This document shows, in pieces, positions 36,458-47,413 of a DNA stretch of 64,000 nucleotides. The stretch spans positions 8,745,438 through 8,809,437 of the forward strand of contig CM012953.1 in the NCBI GenBank assembly GCA_000181795.3, read 5' to 3'. The stretch is from Trichinella spiralis (taxonomy: Eukaryota > Nematoda > Enoplea > Trichinellida > Trichinellidae). Below the pieces are notes generated by a model. That model did not search any database and was not told where the DNA came from. It was given only the letters and a program-made list of their open reading frames with translations. Made by a program: the position numbers and the translations under genes. Position 1 is the first letter of the stretch. Every line of letters starts with the position of its first letter.

Positions 36458-37798
36458 ATGTGCATTTTTCGTAAGTCTTTTTATTTATGCTAACTAAATG
36501 AGGCAGTTGTTGTTATTAATTTTTCAAAATTTCTCATTTGCTTATTGATGAATGAAATGCAACTGAATATTTTGTTTTATTTGTTTGTTTGTTTGTGTAG
36601 TGGGAAAAGAAAACAGAAAAGCAAGCTATTATTGCTTACAACGGTACATTTTTCCTTTCATACATTTATTTTTATGCACCCAAAAATGAATATTGGAATT
36701 AATTATCCCAGAATTTATCGTGTTTACTTTGTTGAGCATTTTTTTAGGAAATTTCAAAAAGATTCTTTTATCTTTGGCAACTTTAACTTTGATCAGCAAA
36801 GCTGAAATACTGCCCGAATTGTCCGGTGTCAATGCCATAAATACTAATGAACACACTAAAGACTATTATAAACTTAGCTTTATGACTGATGGTATGTACA
36901 GCTAACTAACTTATGTACGCTTAATTTCGAATTATTCATTAAGCAGGTCAGTATACCTGTTAGATATATATATATATTTATTTATTTTATCATATTTTGC
37001 AAAAATTATAAAATAACATTGATAATTCAGAGATATTGGTATAAATAGTACTGAATTTATTTATAGAAATCAATATCATACAAATTTCATTTTTCGATAT
37101 TTCAGTGTGTACTGAAAACCATTGTCATAATGGAGGAACGTGTATAGTACAAACTATCCCTGTCCCATTTTATTGCAAGCAAGAATTTCATCATCTACAC
37201 ATTATTTCATATTCTATACTACATTACAAATAATATTTTCAGATGTCCATGGGCCTATGGTGGTGTTCTATGTGAGGAAAGTATGTTATTTTTCTTTTGT
37301 ATAAAAAAAATTTTTTTAACTCTATTAATAATGTAAACTTTTATTTAGAATCAGTTGCATTATATTTGGTTATAGCTGCTGGAATTGAAGCGATCATTAT
37401 ACTTGCATTACTTACTGCAGTGATATTTCTGTGTTGCAGAATTAAAAAGTAAGTTGTTATTCGTATTTTGAAAATTACTTTTGAATTTGAAAAGTTTGAC
37501 TGAAAAACAGCCATTATATGTTTTCATGTGAACAATTTTAAAATAGTATTGCAAAAATTGATTGAAAAATGCAATCCTTCCCAAAATTCCAAATTCCCTT
37601 CACAATTGAATTAATCAATTGAAAAAATGCAAATATTACAGAATTGTGCAGAAGAATTCCAGCATTCCCATCATTCTCCGACAAACTCCAGTGACCGGTG
37701 CAGAAGATATTCCAAATTTATATTCGGATGAATTTAACAAAAGGTACAGCTTGCCTTCAGAATTGCAAATACCAAGACCACAAGTTGTACAATCTTAA
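36458..37798 (+). CDS. Single-EGF, single-pass membrane protein (EGF-ligand-like)
   Basis: Six exons join in frame to 174 residues: 36458-36470, 36748-36891, 37106-37178, 37243-37280, 37349-37448 and 37642-37798. Exon 1 is only 13 bases (ATG TGC ATT TTT C, then a strong GTAAGT donor). With exon 2 it gives a classic signal peptide, MCIFRNFKKILLSLATLT. A short ectodomain leads to one EGF domain: C54-x4-C59-x5-C65-x10-C76-x1-C78-x8-C87, with NGGTC and WAYGGVLCE. Only four residues separate C87 from a 28-residue transmembrane segment (about 92-119), followed by a 55-residue cytoplasmic tail. A single EGF domain next to the membrane is the layout of EGF-receptor ligands (TGF-alpha, Spitz and LIN-3 types), though the C1-C2 spacing of four is more like generic EGF domains. 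Intron 3 (37179-37242) needs a GC donor. I do not recognise an orthologue. Confidence 0.8.
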
Positions 37799-39212
37799 CG
37801 TGTGCAAATGTGCAGTTTTTGATACTTCGTAATATGTATGATAAATAATAACAGCTATAAAATTGATTACTGTTATTCAGCGTGATATTGTTCTTTTTTT
37901 TTGAAAATTGTCCATCTGTACTTTTAAAAATTCTTTAAAATTTGCATATTGTATAATTTTGCATTGTTTGGATGGAAGAAAACATACATGCTCTGATGGA
38001 GTAATAATAATAACAAGTACCATCATAATAAGTGAATATCTTTTTATAAATCCGTTAAGTAGATAAATTGGAAAAAAAAGATATTCCATTGAGAATACTA
38101 TATTGCGTGCATAATGGAATTCTCTTTTAGTATAGATTTTCACACGCGTGACAAATTTCCTGATAACTTGCTACGCATGATTTCGTATTCCAAACAAGCA
38201 TTCATAATATGTATAATTCACAAATTACGAATTGTACTTTTCAAATTTCAAAATTTAAAACCAGTTCTTTAATATCAAAAAAATTATTTTTTGCAATATT
38301 TGATAAGTTACAAAAGTTGATTTATTATTTTACCAAGCAAAATAGAAAAAATTGTCATATTTATGAATTATTGAAAAAGGAAACCAGTAGTTGTAATAAT
38401 TTTCCACAACAGTTACGTGAAACTTTTTATTTCCATCACAGCTGACGAGAATAAGCTAAATTTTGCATATTGTTTGATTGGTCGATTGATCAAATTAAAT
38501 CGATCATGGGGAAATTTTGAATTTGAAACTTTTTAAAAGCAGTTTAATAATTTTGAAAAAAGATGGTCAAAATGGTGACAAATTCCATTGTTCACTTCAA
38601 CAAAACACAATCAACCGCTGAACTTGTCAATTCAATCAGGTCATTTACCGTGAACATAATTTCGACATTCACCAATTAATGATGAAGGTGTGTAATTGTG
38701 ATCTCTTTTTTTTTGAAATGCTCAAAAACCTACTCTGGCCACTACTACCAACTACAACATTGGACAATTGCCAAATTTCTGCTTTCACTTTGAGAAAAAG
38801 AATTTCATTTAATAATAATAATAATAATAATAATAATATGCAAAATTTTGCCCATTGCAATCATCGGCTACTTTTGTTGTTTTAATGGTAAATTTCCAAT
38901 TGCAAAAGTGCAGTTTGGCAGCGCATGTTCGAAAAAACCGGTCGCTGTACATATACACTAGCCGTATTTGCAGCAAACAACGACACGGGCGTGTTCAGAG
39001 TTGGTTGGTACAACGTGCTAATTGTTCAATTTCACTTGTCGAACACTTCGTCGTCGTCCCCCTCTCTCCACCTTACCCGTCGACGGATAATGAATATGCT
39101 CGATCATTTTGGGCAAGAAACTGCAACAAGCACCAAGAACAATAGGAGAAGCATAATCTACCACAACAGTAGGTTTGGTGTAAACTGAACGAGAAAGAAA
39201 GAAAAACTGCTG
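37799..39212. other. Intergenic and probable KCNQ-like 5' region
   Basis: AT-rich DNA with no supported gene to about 38880, then a GC-richer leader to 39212. A plus-strand frame of 87 codons (38925-39188) contains RRSIIYHN just before the channel ORF. It could encode an N-terminal exon joined through a short intron ending GCTGCTGCAG at about 39215-39224, but no donor gives a clean consensus and frame. Confidence 0.4.
38811..38838. repeat. AAT trinucleotide microsatellite
   Basis: About nine AAT units lie about 375 bases upstream of the KCNQ-like ORF. Confidence 0.9.
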
Positions 39213-40799
39213 ATGCTGCTGCAGAACAAGCTCCGAGTGAAGGACATCCGGTGGATCTTGTACCAGTGTTTCGAATGTCCGAAACACGTGACGCACATCG
39301 TCGTCCACTTGGCCGTCTGCGTGGTGGTGGTCGCCTCGTTGGTGATCAATCTGTTGATCGAGACGGCCGAGCCCGGGGTCGATGACCACATGCTCAAGTT
39401 GTGCCTGTTCGCCATCGAACTCACGCTGGTCGTCTACTTCCTGGGCGAAATTCTGCTCCGCCTGTGGGTTATCGGCATTGACCACCGATTCCGAGGCTGG
39501 CGAGGCAAGCTGCGCTACATGTCCAGCGTCAATTCGTTGGTCGACCTGACCATACTGGCGACCACACTGCTGCTCTGCCACGTGCTGGATCCGAGGAACC
39601 GCCAGTGGAGTGATGACAGACAGGAGTTGCAAAATTTGATCTTCGTCCACTTGTTGCGCTTTTTGCACCTCGACCGCAGCGGTTACACGTGGAACTTGTT
39701 GAAGCGGCTGTTTCTGCTGCACCGGGTCGAATTGATAGCCGCCGCTTTCCTCGGCTCGTTGACGCTGCTCTGCATCGCCACCGTGCTCGCCTGGTGGCAA
39801 AGTACCAACGACCGGCACCGGTTGCTCGAAGACGACAATTCCAATTTCCCTTCGGCCTTCTACTTGACCGTAGTCATGTACACGACGATCGGATACGGCG
39901 ACTACACGCCGGACGGTTGGTTCGGCAAAGTGTTCACCAGCGTGATGTGCTGGCTGGCGGTCAACCTGCTCGGTTTGGTGTCGTCGGTGTTGGGCGTCGG
40001 CCTGGCCCTGCTGGTCCAGGACAAGAAGCTCCAGAAGCGACGTCGTCAGCACATACCGATCGCGGCCACCGTGTTGCAGACGTTCTGGCGTGCCCACTTG
40101 GTCGGCCGACGCTTCGACCAGTTGACCGTGGTGCGCCGGGAACTGCTGCCCAAGCTGATCCGCTACGATACCGAAGCCGCTCCGCTCCGACCCAACGCCA
40201 GCGAGTGGTCGCTGTTCCACCAGTGGCAGCACTCCGTCGACCGACCGTCGGCTTGGAAACGGTCCTTCTCCAAGTTGAACCTGCGCATCCGGAACCCAAC
40301 CGACGAAGCCGATTCGACCCCGACCACCACCAAGCAGGACGAGTCGTCCGGAGGGAGCGGGGAGCTGAAGCCGGTGTTCTACGCGGCGTCGACCAGCGGC
40401 AGTTCGCCGGACCTCTCCACCGGTAGGCCCACGAAACCGCCGCCGAATCCCAAGCGAACCATGGCCCAGTACAAAATTGCGCTCACTTTTCTCTGCTATT
40501 TGCGCTTCTCGGCGTCGAAGCAGTCGTTCAAACGTTCCAAACAGTCGGCCGATTTGGTGGACATGTCGGTGAAAATGAACGAAAGCGAAACAATCCAACT
40601 GGCTCGACTGGTCAATTTGCAGCAAAAGTTGGAAATGAGCCTCGGCACCGGCGCCGCAAGGCCCGAGATGTCGGTCAGTCAACGTCTCGGCCGACTCCAG
40701 CACACGGTTCTCAGTTTGCACAAGCAAACCGACGCCGTCAAGTCGGCACTGCAAACTATACGAGATCGTCTGAAGGGCACTGACAGACAATGTGAGTAA
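39213..40799 (+). CDS. KCNQ/KQT-like potassium channel subunit, intronless and divergent
   Basis: This is a 528-residue six-pass voltage-gated channel subunit of the plasma membrane. S1 is about 26-49, S2 62-86, S3 108-123, S4 138-155 and S5 170-195. The filter is TTIGYGD (224-230) and S6 is 238-268. KCNQ-specific features follow: an IQ-like helix A (AATVLQTFWRAHL, 284-296, calmodulin site), helix B (about 417-446), an LVNLQQKLEMSLG segment (467-479) and a C-terminal coiled coil (about 487-520). S2 E79 and S3 D111 are kept. S4 aligned to KCNQ1 has Q140 and I143 where the two outer arginines should be, keeping R149, H152 and R155. The S6 PAG hinge is V256-S257-S258. The whole gene is one exon and very GC-rich against an AT-rich background, unlike the neighbouring intron-rich genes. 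The start ATG may not be the true one, since an upstream exon is possible. A plus-strand AATAAA 26 bases after the stop supports the 3' end. Confidence 0.9.
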   Translation: MLLQNKLRVKDIRWILYQCFECPKHVTHIVVHLAVCVVVVASLVINLLIETAEPGVDDHMLKLCLFAIELTLVVYFLGEILLRLWVIGIDHRFRGWRGKLRYMSSVNSLVDLTILATTLLLCHVLDPRNRQWSDDRQELQNLIFVHLLRFLHLDRSGYTWNLLKRLFLLHRVELIAAAFLGSLTLLCIATVLAWWQSTNDRHRLLEDDNSNFPSAFYLTVVMYTTIGYGDYTPDGWFGKVFTSVMCWLAVNLLGLVSSVLGVGLALLVQDKKLQKRRRQHIPIAATVLQTFWRAHLVGRRFDQLTVVRRELLPKLIRYDTEAAPLRPNASEWSLFHQWQHSVDRPSAWKRSFSKLNLRIRNPTDEADSTPTTTKQDESSGGSGELKPVFYAASTSGSSPDLSTGRPTKPPPNPKRTMAQYKIALTFLCYLRFSASKQSFKRSKQSADLVDMSVKMNESETIQLARLVNLQQKLEMSLGTGAARPEMSVSQRLGRLQHTVLSLHKQTDAVKSALQTIRDRLKGTDRQCE

Positions 40800-40824
40800 A
40801 AAGGCAGAGGATGTAAATCAAGAA

Positions 40825-40830
40825 AATAAA
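40825..40830 (+). terminator. Poly(A) signal of the KCNQ-like gene
   Basis: AATAAA lies 26 bases after the TAA stop at 40799, in the short gap before the convergent WD-repeat gene. Confidence 0.6.
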
Positions 40831-40914
40831 TAAATCATACATATTTTTTTGCAAATCACCATCGATCATCGTACTGTCAGTTTTTACTCGAATTTGAATA
40901 TTTTCCGTTTCTTT

Positions 40915-40920
40915 TTTATT
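40915..40920 (-). terminator. Poly(A) signal of the GRWD1-like gene
   Basis: On the minus strand AATAAA lies about 65 bases after the stop codon at 40985. Confidence 0.6.
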
Positions 40921-40984
40921 CGCACAGAGTTCTTTATGAGCACAATGGTGGTGGTAATGATAACAGAAATTACAAAACTATTCT

Positions 40985-42964
40985 TCAAACACTGATAGTT
41001 TTAAAAATGTTGAATGCATCCGACGCGGTGCTTATCAAAACTCCCTCGTGATCCGGATGCCAGTTCACTTCTTTTATATCAATCTGGCCCATGTGGAGAA
41101 ATATCAGCTGCTGTGGAATCCTCGACAAGATTTTCATGTCGCATCTGAAATGGAAAATAATTTTTCACAATTTTTTATTGCACTTTCCCAACAACAACAA
41201 CAACAACAAACATGTCAGCATTTTCTTCTCTGTTGCCAACAAGATCCCAAATGCTGACCACGTCATCTTCGGCAGAAGCACAGAAAACACTCCTCTCGTG
41301 TGGACACCAGCTGACCGACGTGATAGGTCCTTTGTGAAATGGTAACAACACGACCGGACCGAAGCCCTGCAAAAAATTAACGACCACATTACAAATGAAA
41401 CGGATATAAAGCTTTATTAGCGAACACCTGAATTCTTCTGAAATCCCAAACTTTCAACAAACCGTCGTCTCCTCCGCTCACTAGCCACGGTTCAGTACGG
41501 TGCACGCTGATCACGTTCACATCTTTGCGATGCGCTTCGGGTATCCCAAAAACGCAAGCATCCTTCGGCGCCATTCTACAATCCCACACCAAAATGCTTC
41601 GGTCCGCAGAACAAGAAAAAAATACCTGAAAAATTTTAGCAATGCAATTAAAAAATTGATTGCATGATAATAATTATTATTAATATTTTCACGTTCGCCT
41701 CCTGATGAGACCATTGCAAATCTTCGACCGATGATTGATGCTGTTTGAATGGCCGCTGGTCAATTTGCCACTCGCCACCTTGGACCATTTTCCAAAAATG
41801 TATATTTCCCTTACAGTCTCCGGTTAAAAGTTGTCCTGAAATAAAAAGTAATAATAAACAAATATTTAAACACAGTATCCTCCGAAGAAAATACCTGGCA
41901 CATGTCGACACCAGTCCAATGCGAAACCTTCATCCATGTGTCCGTGAAAAGTGAAAACGGGCTTTTCGTCCAATTTATCTCTAGACTTTTTGCCAAACAC
42001 TGTTTCGGCAGCTTTCACTGCGGCAGACAAATTCCACACATGCACCTTCTTCAAAGAACTCCAAGTTGCGCACAGGGTGGTCGTTTCAATTCTACATGCC
42101 TACATCATACAAGTAATTGAAGATGTGTAACAAGAGAAAAAAGAAATTTTTTCCTTATACCCGAATACGATTTACATCACCGCGATGATCAATTGTGATG
42201 TCTTTGAAAATTTTTGTATCTTTATTTTTTCTCTTTTTTCTACTTTTCTCCTCTCCATCTGAACTATGTGAATCATCGTCATCTAAATTCAAATTCAATA
42301 ATAATTATTATTATCATTATTAAACTGAATACTTCACAACTACCATCCTTCAATTCTAACAGATTGCCAAGCATCATCACATGGATTCTGTTTCTCATTG
42401 GATGGCTCGCTTGAGTACCGGAAACAAGCATCACATCCATTGGAAAAGAACACTTCGTATCGGATCCAGGTGCCTTTACTGGTAGTGGATCAAAAGAAAG
42501 GCATGGATAGTCTAAAAATGAATAAAAATCACGCAATCAATCAACTTAAACTTAATCACAATGCTCCACCGGTGTAAAATGAGGAAAGCATCACATAAGC
42601 AGTTTTATCACAAACAAGTTCTTCGCCTTCTTTAAGCGGTCGACTTTGACCAGGTATGTAAATCTAAAAAACAAAATAATATTCACTTTTACAAATTTTC
42701 ATTTGATCGTTTATTTCTGAACCTCACTTTTTTCGTAATCTCTTTCGAAGCTACTGTACTGCTGTTCGTATCGTCCAATGCTTCATCGTCGTGTGATTTA
42801 ACCTCATCGTCATCATCAGAACTGCAGTCCGACTCAGATTCATCTTCTTCCTCACTCACTGAATCAACTTCTGCGATTTCCCCGATTTCCACGCAGTCAC
42901 TCAAATCGCTTGTATCTGAATCGTGGACTTCAATTTCATCAATTTCCTGCAAAATCAAATTCAT
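40985..42964 (-). CDS. GRWD1/Rrb1-type glutamate-rich WD-repeat protein (ribosome assembly)
   Basis: Nucleolar chaperone-type WD40 propeller; in yeast Rrb1 binds ribosomal protein L3. Nine exons join in frame: 42964 (or 42946)-42728, 42663-42570, 42511-42344, 42282-42161, 42099-41895, 41835-41693, 41625-41428, 41366-41212 and 41144-40985, about 490 residues. Family marks in order: an acidic N-terminus (EEEDESESD, DDDDE), IYIPGQSRPLKEGEELVCDK, YPCLSFDP, a Lys/Arg-rich insert (KSRKKRKNK), a WD set with HVWNLS, LLTGDCKGNIHFWK, SSVEDLQWSHQEAN, FFSCSADRSILVWD and LVSGGDDGLLKVWD, then a C-terminus with LIFLHMGQIDIKEVNWHP. The last intron carries a CAA repeat and could be misread as coding. The start is uncertain. 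ATG 42964 gives MNLILQ before EIDEIEV, but a TTTTGCAG acceptor just upstream of GAAATTGATG and an ATGGAG/GTACTA site at 43694-43689 suggest an alternative first exon encoding ME. Confidence 0.9.
41191..41209. repeat. CAA repeat in the last intron of the GRWD1-like gene
   Basis: About six CAA units lie directly next to the exon donor (GACAT/GTTTGT on the minus strand). If read through they would encode a run of Val and an early stop, so the intron assignment matters. Confidence 0.8.
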
Positions 42965-45900
42965 TTCAGCAACTATTCGTATGTACAAATGCAATTGTAA
43001 CAATCAACTTTTTAATGCACAATATGAACATTACAAATAATTATACACTAACTTACAGTAAAATTACATAACTATAAACTGTTAGAATCCACAATATAAA
43101 CAGTTACAACTAATTTTAGTTTTGCTTGCTCCCGCAACTTGATTTTCAATTTTACTGTTAACAATGTATACTTTAGTGAAAATGTCATTCCTGCAGGCTT
43201 TATTTCAAAAAATCGTTTTATTAAAGTCATAATGATTTATCTTACAGCTTTTATTTGGTTGCGTATATTTTAAATTTGTTAAAACTTACTATTTTCGCTT
43301 GCAGTTTAGCAATAAAACTTTTAATGTTGTTTCTCAAAACTTTCGTTTTTTTTCATGAAATTCGATAAAAATGACTTAAAAATAACTCTAACATTACTTC
43401 CACTACCAACAATGCAACACAAAATAACGCAGAATCAAGTAAAACATAATAATAACATTACTGAATTCAACAGTACGAGTAAACGCTTAAAAGCTTTGTT
43501 TTTTAAACATTACCTTAAACTTTTCTAAAAAGTGAAATTAATTATGATAAACAGAAAAAATAACACTGCAGAAAAAAAATTTTAATATAGATTTCTACAA
43601 GGATATGAAAACTGGAATAAAATTACATGAAACTACAAAATACTCCACTTAGTTGATTTAACACGCTAAATGATGGAAAAAGTAGTACCTCCATATTTTT
43701 ATGCTAAATTTAATGCCGATTTTGTTCAAAAAATATGACGAAATTCAGCGCTACCATGAAAAGTTCCACGAAAATGTTAACAACCAGTAAGATTACGGTA
43801 CGTATAATGCAGGTACATACAGTATGTAAGTTTCAGAAATAAATTGTGATTTTATATAACGAAGTAATTACAATTATAAAATTAGCATAAATATTTTGTG
43901 ATACTGAATATTTTAGCAAATTATTCAATTTATATTTATTTAACAAAATGTTATTTTTATCGTTAACAATTAGCGTTCAGCCATTGTGAATAAATTTGAC
44001 ACTTTTCACTGGCAAAAAATCTTTTGCGAGCCCGCTTTTCCTTTTTCAGAATGCCTATTTTGATGGTGTCATCCGGTATATTGGATTCATTAAACAATAT
44101 TAATGGGTCCATTTAAAAATGAAATTGCATTTAACGAACGTGTGCTTCTTGGCCATAACCCGCAGAAGCCAACGATAATAACTTTTAAATTTGGTAACTT
44201 TCACTCCGATTTTGGTACTTTTTAATGTAATTGAATATTATTATCTTATAAAATTTAATACAATGATAACCTTTCCTTTTAATTTTATAAATTTCTTATT
44301 TCTTAATGTCTTGTTGTTAGAGTTTTGAATTTGTCTATTGTTTGCATGCATTTGTGCAAATATTTACTGCAACTCCTTGATGTGATCACATAAACGATGT
44401 TCTAATAGCATCGGTTTTTTAATTTTTAATTTTTATTTAGTTCTTTAACCATGTTCAAGAATAAGTCAACTAACTTTTGTTTACATGAATGCATAACACA
44501 AGTATTTACAACATCTATCTTGTAGAAATGAGTGATAACTTGAAAGCGTCGTTGCTTGCACAGAGATGATGCACGTAATTTAAATATTTTCTTTGATGCC
44601 CTTCACTGACAGTTTATCACATGTATCCTCGTCGAATTGTGAAAGGCCTTGGTAAAATGCATTTCTTTTTCTGCAAAGCGGTTTTGTCCGCATTAAGTCT
44701 CACCTGCGATGCTGCTGGGTGGCATTTGTTAAACAAACGCAGCACAACATGTTGATATTTGCAGAAGCTGCTTTTTGTCTATCAATGTAACAAGTGCGCA
44801 TATAATCTTTAATCAATTATAAAAATTGAACTCCTCGACCGAAAAACATTCGTTTGCGTAAAGGCTTTTATAATAAATTTCATAAAGTTATTGTCCATTA
44901 TTTCATTGTTATTTTAAAAATGTTTGTTTCAAAGATCACTGTTTACTTTAAGCACTTGCAAGTTTTGCTTCTACTTTATCTATAGCTTTTGTAAACCTGT
45001 AAAGCTAGTGTTTTTTGCAATGCAAACTCATAAAATGATTTTATTTAAAGATACGAAATTACTTGAAGAACTGTAAAAAATGATGGAGGGAATAAGATGA
45101 CGGTATTATATTCTTATAAAGTTTTTGAAATTACAAGTTCTTAAAGCATCCACTTACTCAATGACAAAAGCTTGATAGCATTGCGAAATAGGTATTCCTG
45201 AAACAATAAAGTTAAGCTTGCAAACAATTGTTTGTTTTTAAATTTATATAAAAATTCTTCAGCAGTGGCATTTATTTATTAGTTTTGCTACCTTTCTTCG
45301 CAAAAATTTTTTGACAAATGAAGATGCATGCAGTCAGAGGTAAAAAAAATTAATCGTTTCTATTCATTCTGCTGTTTACAAGTTTATAAAATTGCTCTCA
45401 ATACGCGACAGCCATTCTTGGTGATTAATTTTACTTGCCTTTTTTGAAATTTATTTAAAAATTCTTATTTACAAACCTTTTTTTATTCATCATCTTAAAA
45501 TTAAAGCAAAAGAATTTGGGGTAATCGTTAAAATAACTGTGACAGCGTCCCTGATGTCACAAACAAACTTACATTAATAAATCAACTTTTTTTGGTGCTA
45601 TGAGACTTTCAGCTTTTTAGTATTATTATGTTTTTATAAATTTAACATTGTCATACTAAAAGTACTTTTGTTTAAAATTATTTCCGATAAAATTTTCAAT
45701 ATAATGAAAACAATTTTTAATATTTTTTGCCTCTGATTAATAGCCGAATGTAATAAGTAATAATAAGAATATAAGTATCTATATCATAATAATTATAAAA
45801 TTATCATAATCAAGATATTATATAATTAAAATTATATTAAAATTTTTCTGTTAAGAAGGTTGCAATTAAGTGAAATGCTGAATTCCAAGCGTGTAAATTT

Positions 45901-47413
45901 GTATATTTGATCAAGCAAAGCTTCATTTTTTGCTAAAGTAAACATGTTGCACTTGTCATAGTTTCATTTCAAAAAAATTACAATGTAATACAAAATATTA
46001 TAAGCTTAGCATTCATTTAACTTTTTTGGATGCATTTTGCGTATCATTTATGTTAGCTTTCAGACTTCTGATGCATTTATATTCATTATCCATTGAGAAT
46101 GGAGTTTAATATCTTTGAGCACATCCTTGGTATACATGTATATTAAGGTAAGTGCGCATTGATATGAAATTCAAATACTGCATCTTCTTGATTTGATAGA
46201 ATAATTTAATATTAAAAAATCGTTTTTTCTTAAAAATGAATAAATAAGTGTAAATAATTGGTTTTTTTGTCGCTGCATTTTCGCTTTCATTGAAGCGCAT
46301 TTTTGGTTGTTGATTTTAACACAAATTGATGAGTAGAAGTTGTTGAAGTACTTCAAACTGATTGATTGAATTTCAGCCGCGATTTTCTATATAAATAGAA
46401 ACACTTTTGAAAAATTCCACTCGTTCATTAAATCCAATGTTTAAACTGGTAAAATTGTTTGCAGTCTACTGCTGGTAGATGGAATATCTATTTTGAAATT
46501 AACATTCAACCTTTTTTTTCCATTGTATTTGTTCCATGTAAATGTTGCATTTTAATTTGAAAAAAAAATTTCAATATTTAACATAGCTAAACATTGAAAC
46601 GAATAATTATAATTTATACGCATATTATTCTTGTGTTTTTTCACAGATAAATATAAATAAAAAATGTATATATATATATATCTTTATAGTGTAACATTGT
46701 TTGCTTGGAGTAGGAGTAATGAGAAAAAAATGCTAAAAGAGAGAGAGAAAGAGGAAAATATTGCCGGTCAGAAATGACAATTGAGTCATAAATATGGAGA
46801 TTGATTGGAGGAAGCTTCTTATTGAATAGCTTGAAGATCAAAAGCAGCGGTATGGTGATCGATTGACGGGCCGGGTCGACGGCAATTATATTTTCAGACC
46901 GATTCTTGGTTGTAGGTTTTTCTTATTGTATAAATGAGACAAATGTGCTTGTAAAAACTGGTTGCACGACTGTAGTATGCTGGTTGGATAGCAAACGCTT
47001 GCAATAGTTTCAACGGGTCGCAACGACGAAGAACGCCGTCGTGTCATTGTGACAGGGTTGGTTTTTGGTATCTGTCTGTCCGTAAATATTACCGTGGTTC
47101 AGTAATTTTTTCCCCATATTATTTTTTTAAATATTTATTTCACTTTCATCATTTTGCCTTGTCTGTTGTGCTGTTGTTCGCGTTGTTTGGTCTTCTCTGT
47201 TCGACGAGCTTCAGGCTAACCGCTTGTCGTACCAAGACAAAGAAGCGAATTCGAGAGAGGTCGTCGGCATTTGGACTTTATCCATTTGCTCATCTACTTA
47301 CAACATCCCCTCCCTCCCTCCCTCCCCCCTCTCTCTCTGTGCATCATTCTTTATTTGTACAAGATTTACCAAAAATCATTTTTTTTCATCTTCTTTTGCC
47401 CAACAAAACGGTG
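42965..47413. other. Gene-poor AT-rich region with a possible isolated exon
   Basis: No complete gene could be assembled. A possible plus-strand exon (44050-44193) follows a CTTTTTCAG acceptor and contains MGPFKNEIAFNERVLLGHN before a GGTAAC donor. No partner exon was found and the segment could equally be part of a decayed transposon. The last 500 bases before 47414 become GC-richer and probably hold the promoter and leader of the secreted-precursor gene, including a CT/CCCT run at 47307-47339. Confidence 0.4.
47307..47339. repeat. Pyrimidine-rich CCCT/CT run
   Basis: CCCT units followed by CT units lie about 75 bases upstream of the secreted-precursor ATG. It may be a leader or promoter element, or a simple repeat. 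Confidence 0.7.

Noticed and set aside
39689-40426. 245-codon alternate plus-strand frame inside the KCNQ-like gene
   Set aside because: It is an out-of-frame shadow rich in Arg, Ala, Pro and Val. The channel frame explains the sequence.
39018-40790. 590-codon frame antisense to the KCNQ-like gene
   Set aside because: It runs opposite to a clearly conserved channel ORF. It is an artefact of high GC and few TTA/CTA/TCA codons in the channel gene, and has no domain of its own.
41175-41212. Read-through end of the GRWD1-like penultimate exon with a poly-Val run
   Set aside because: The poly-Val comes from a CAA/GTT repeat. Splicing at GACAT/GTTTGT leads to an exon with the conserved family C-terminus.
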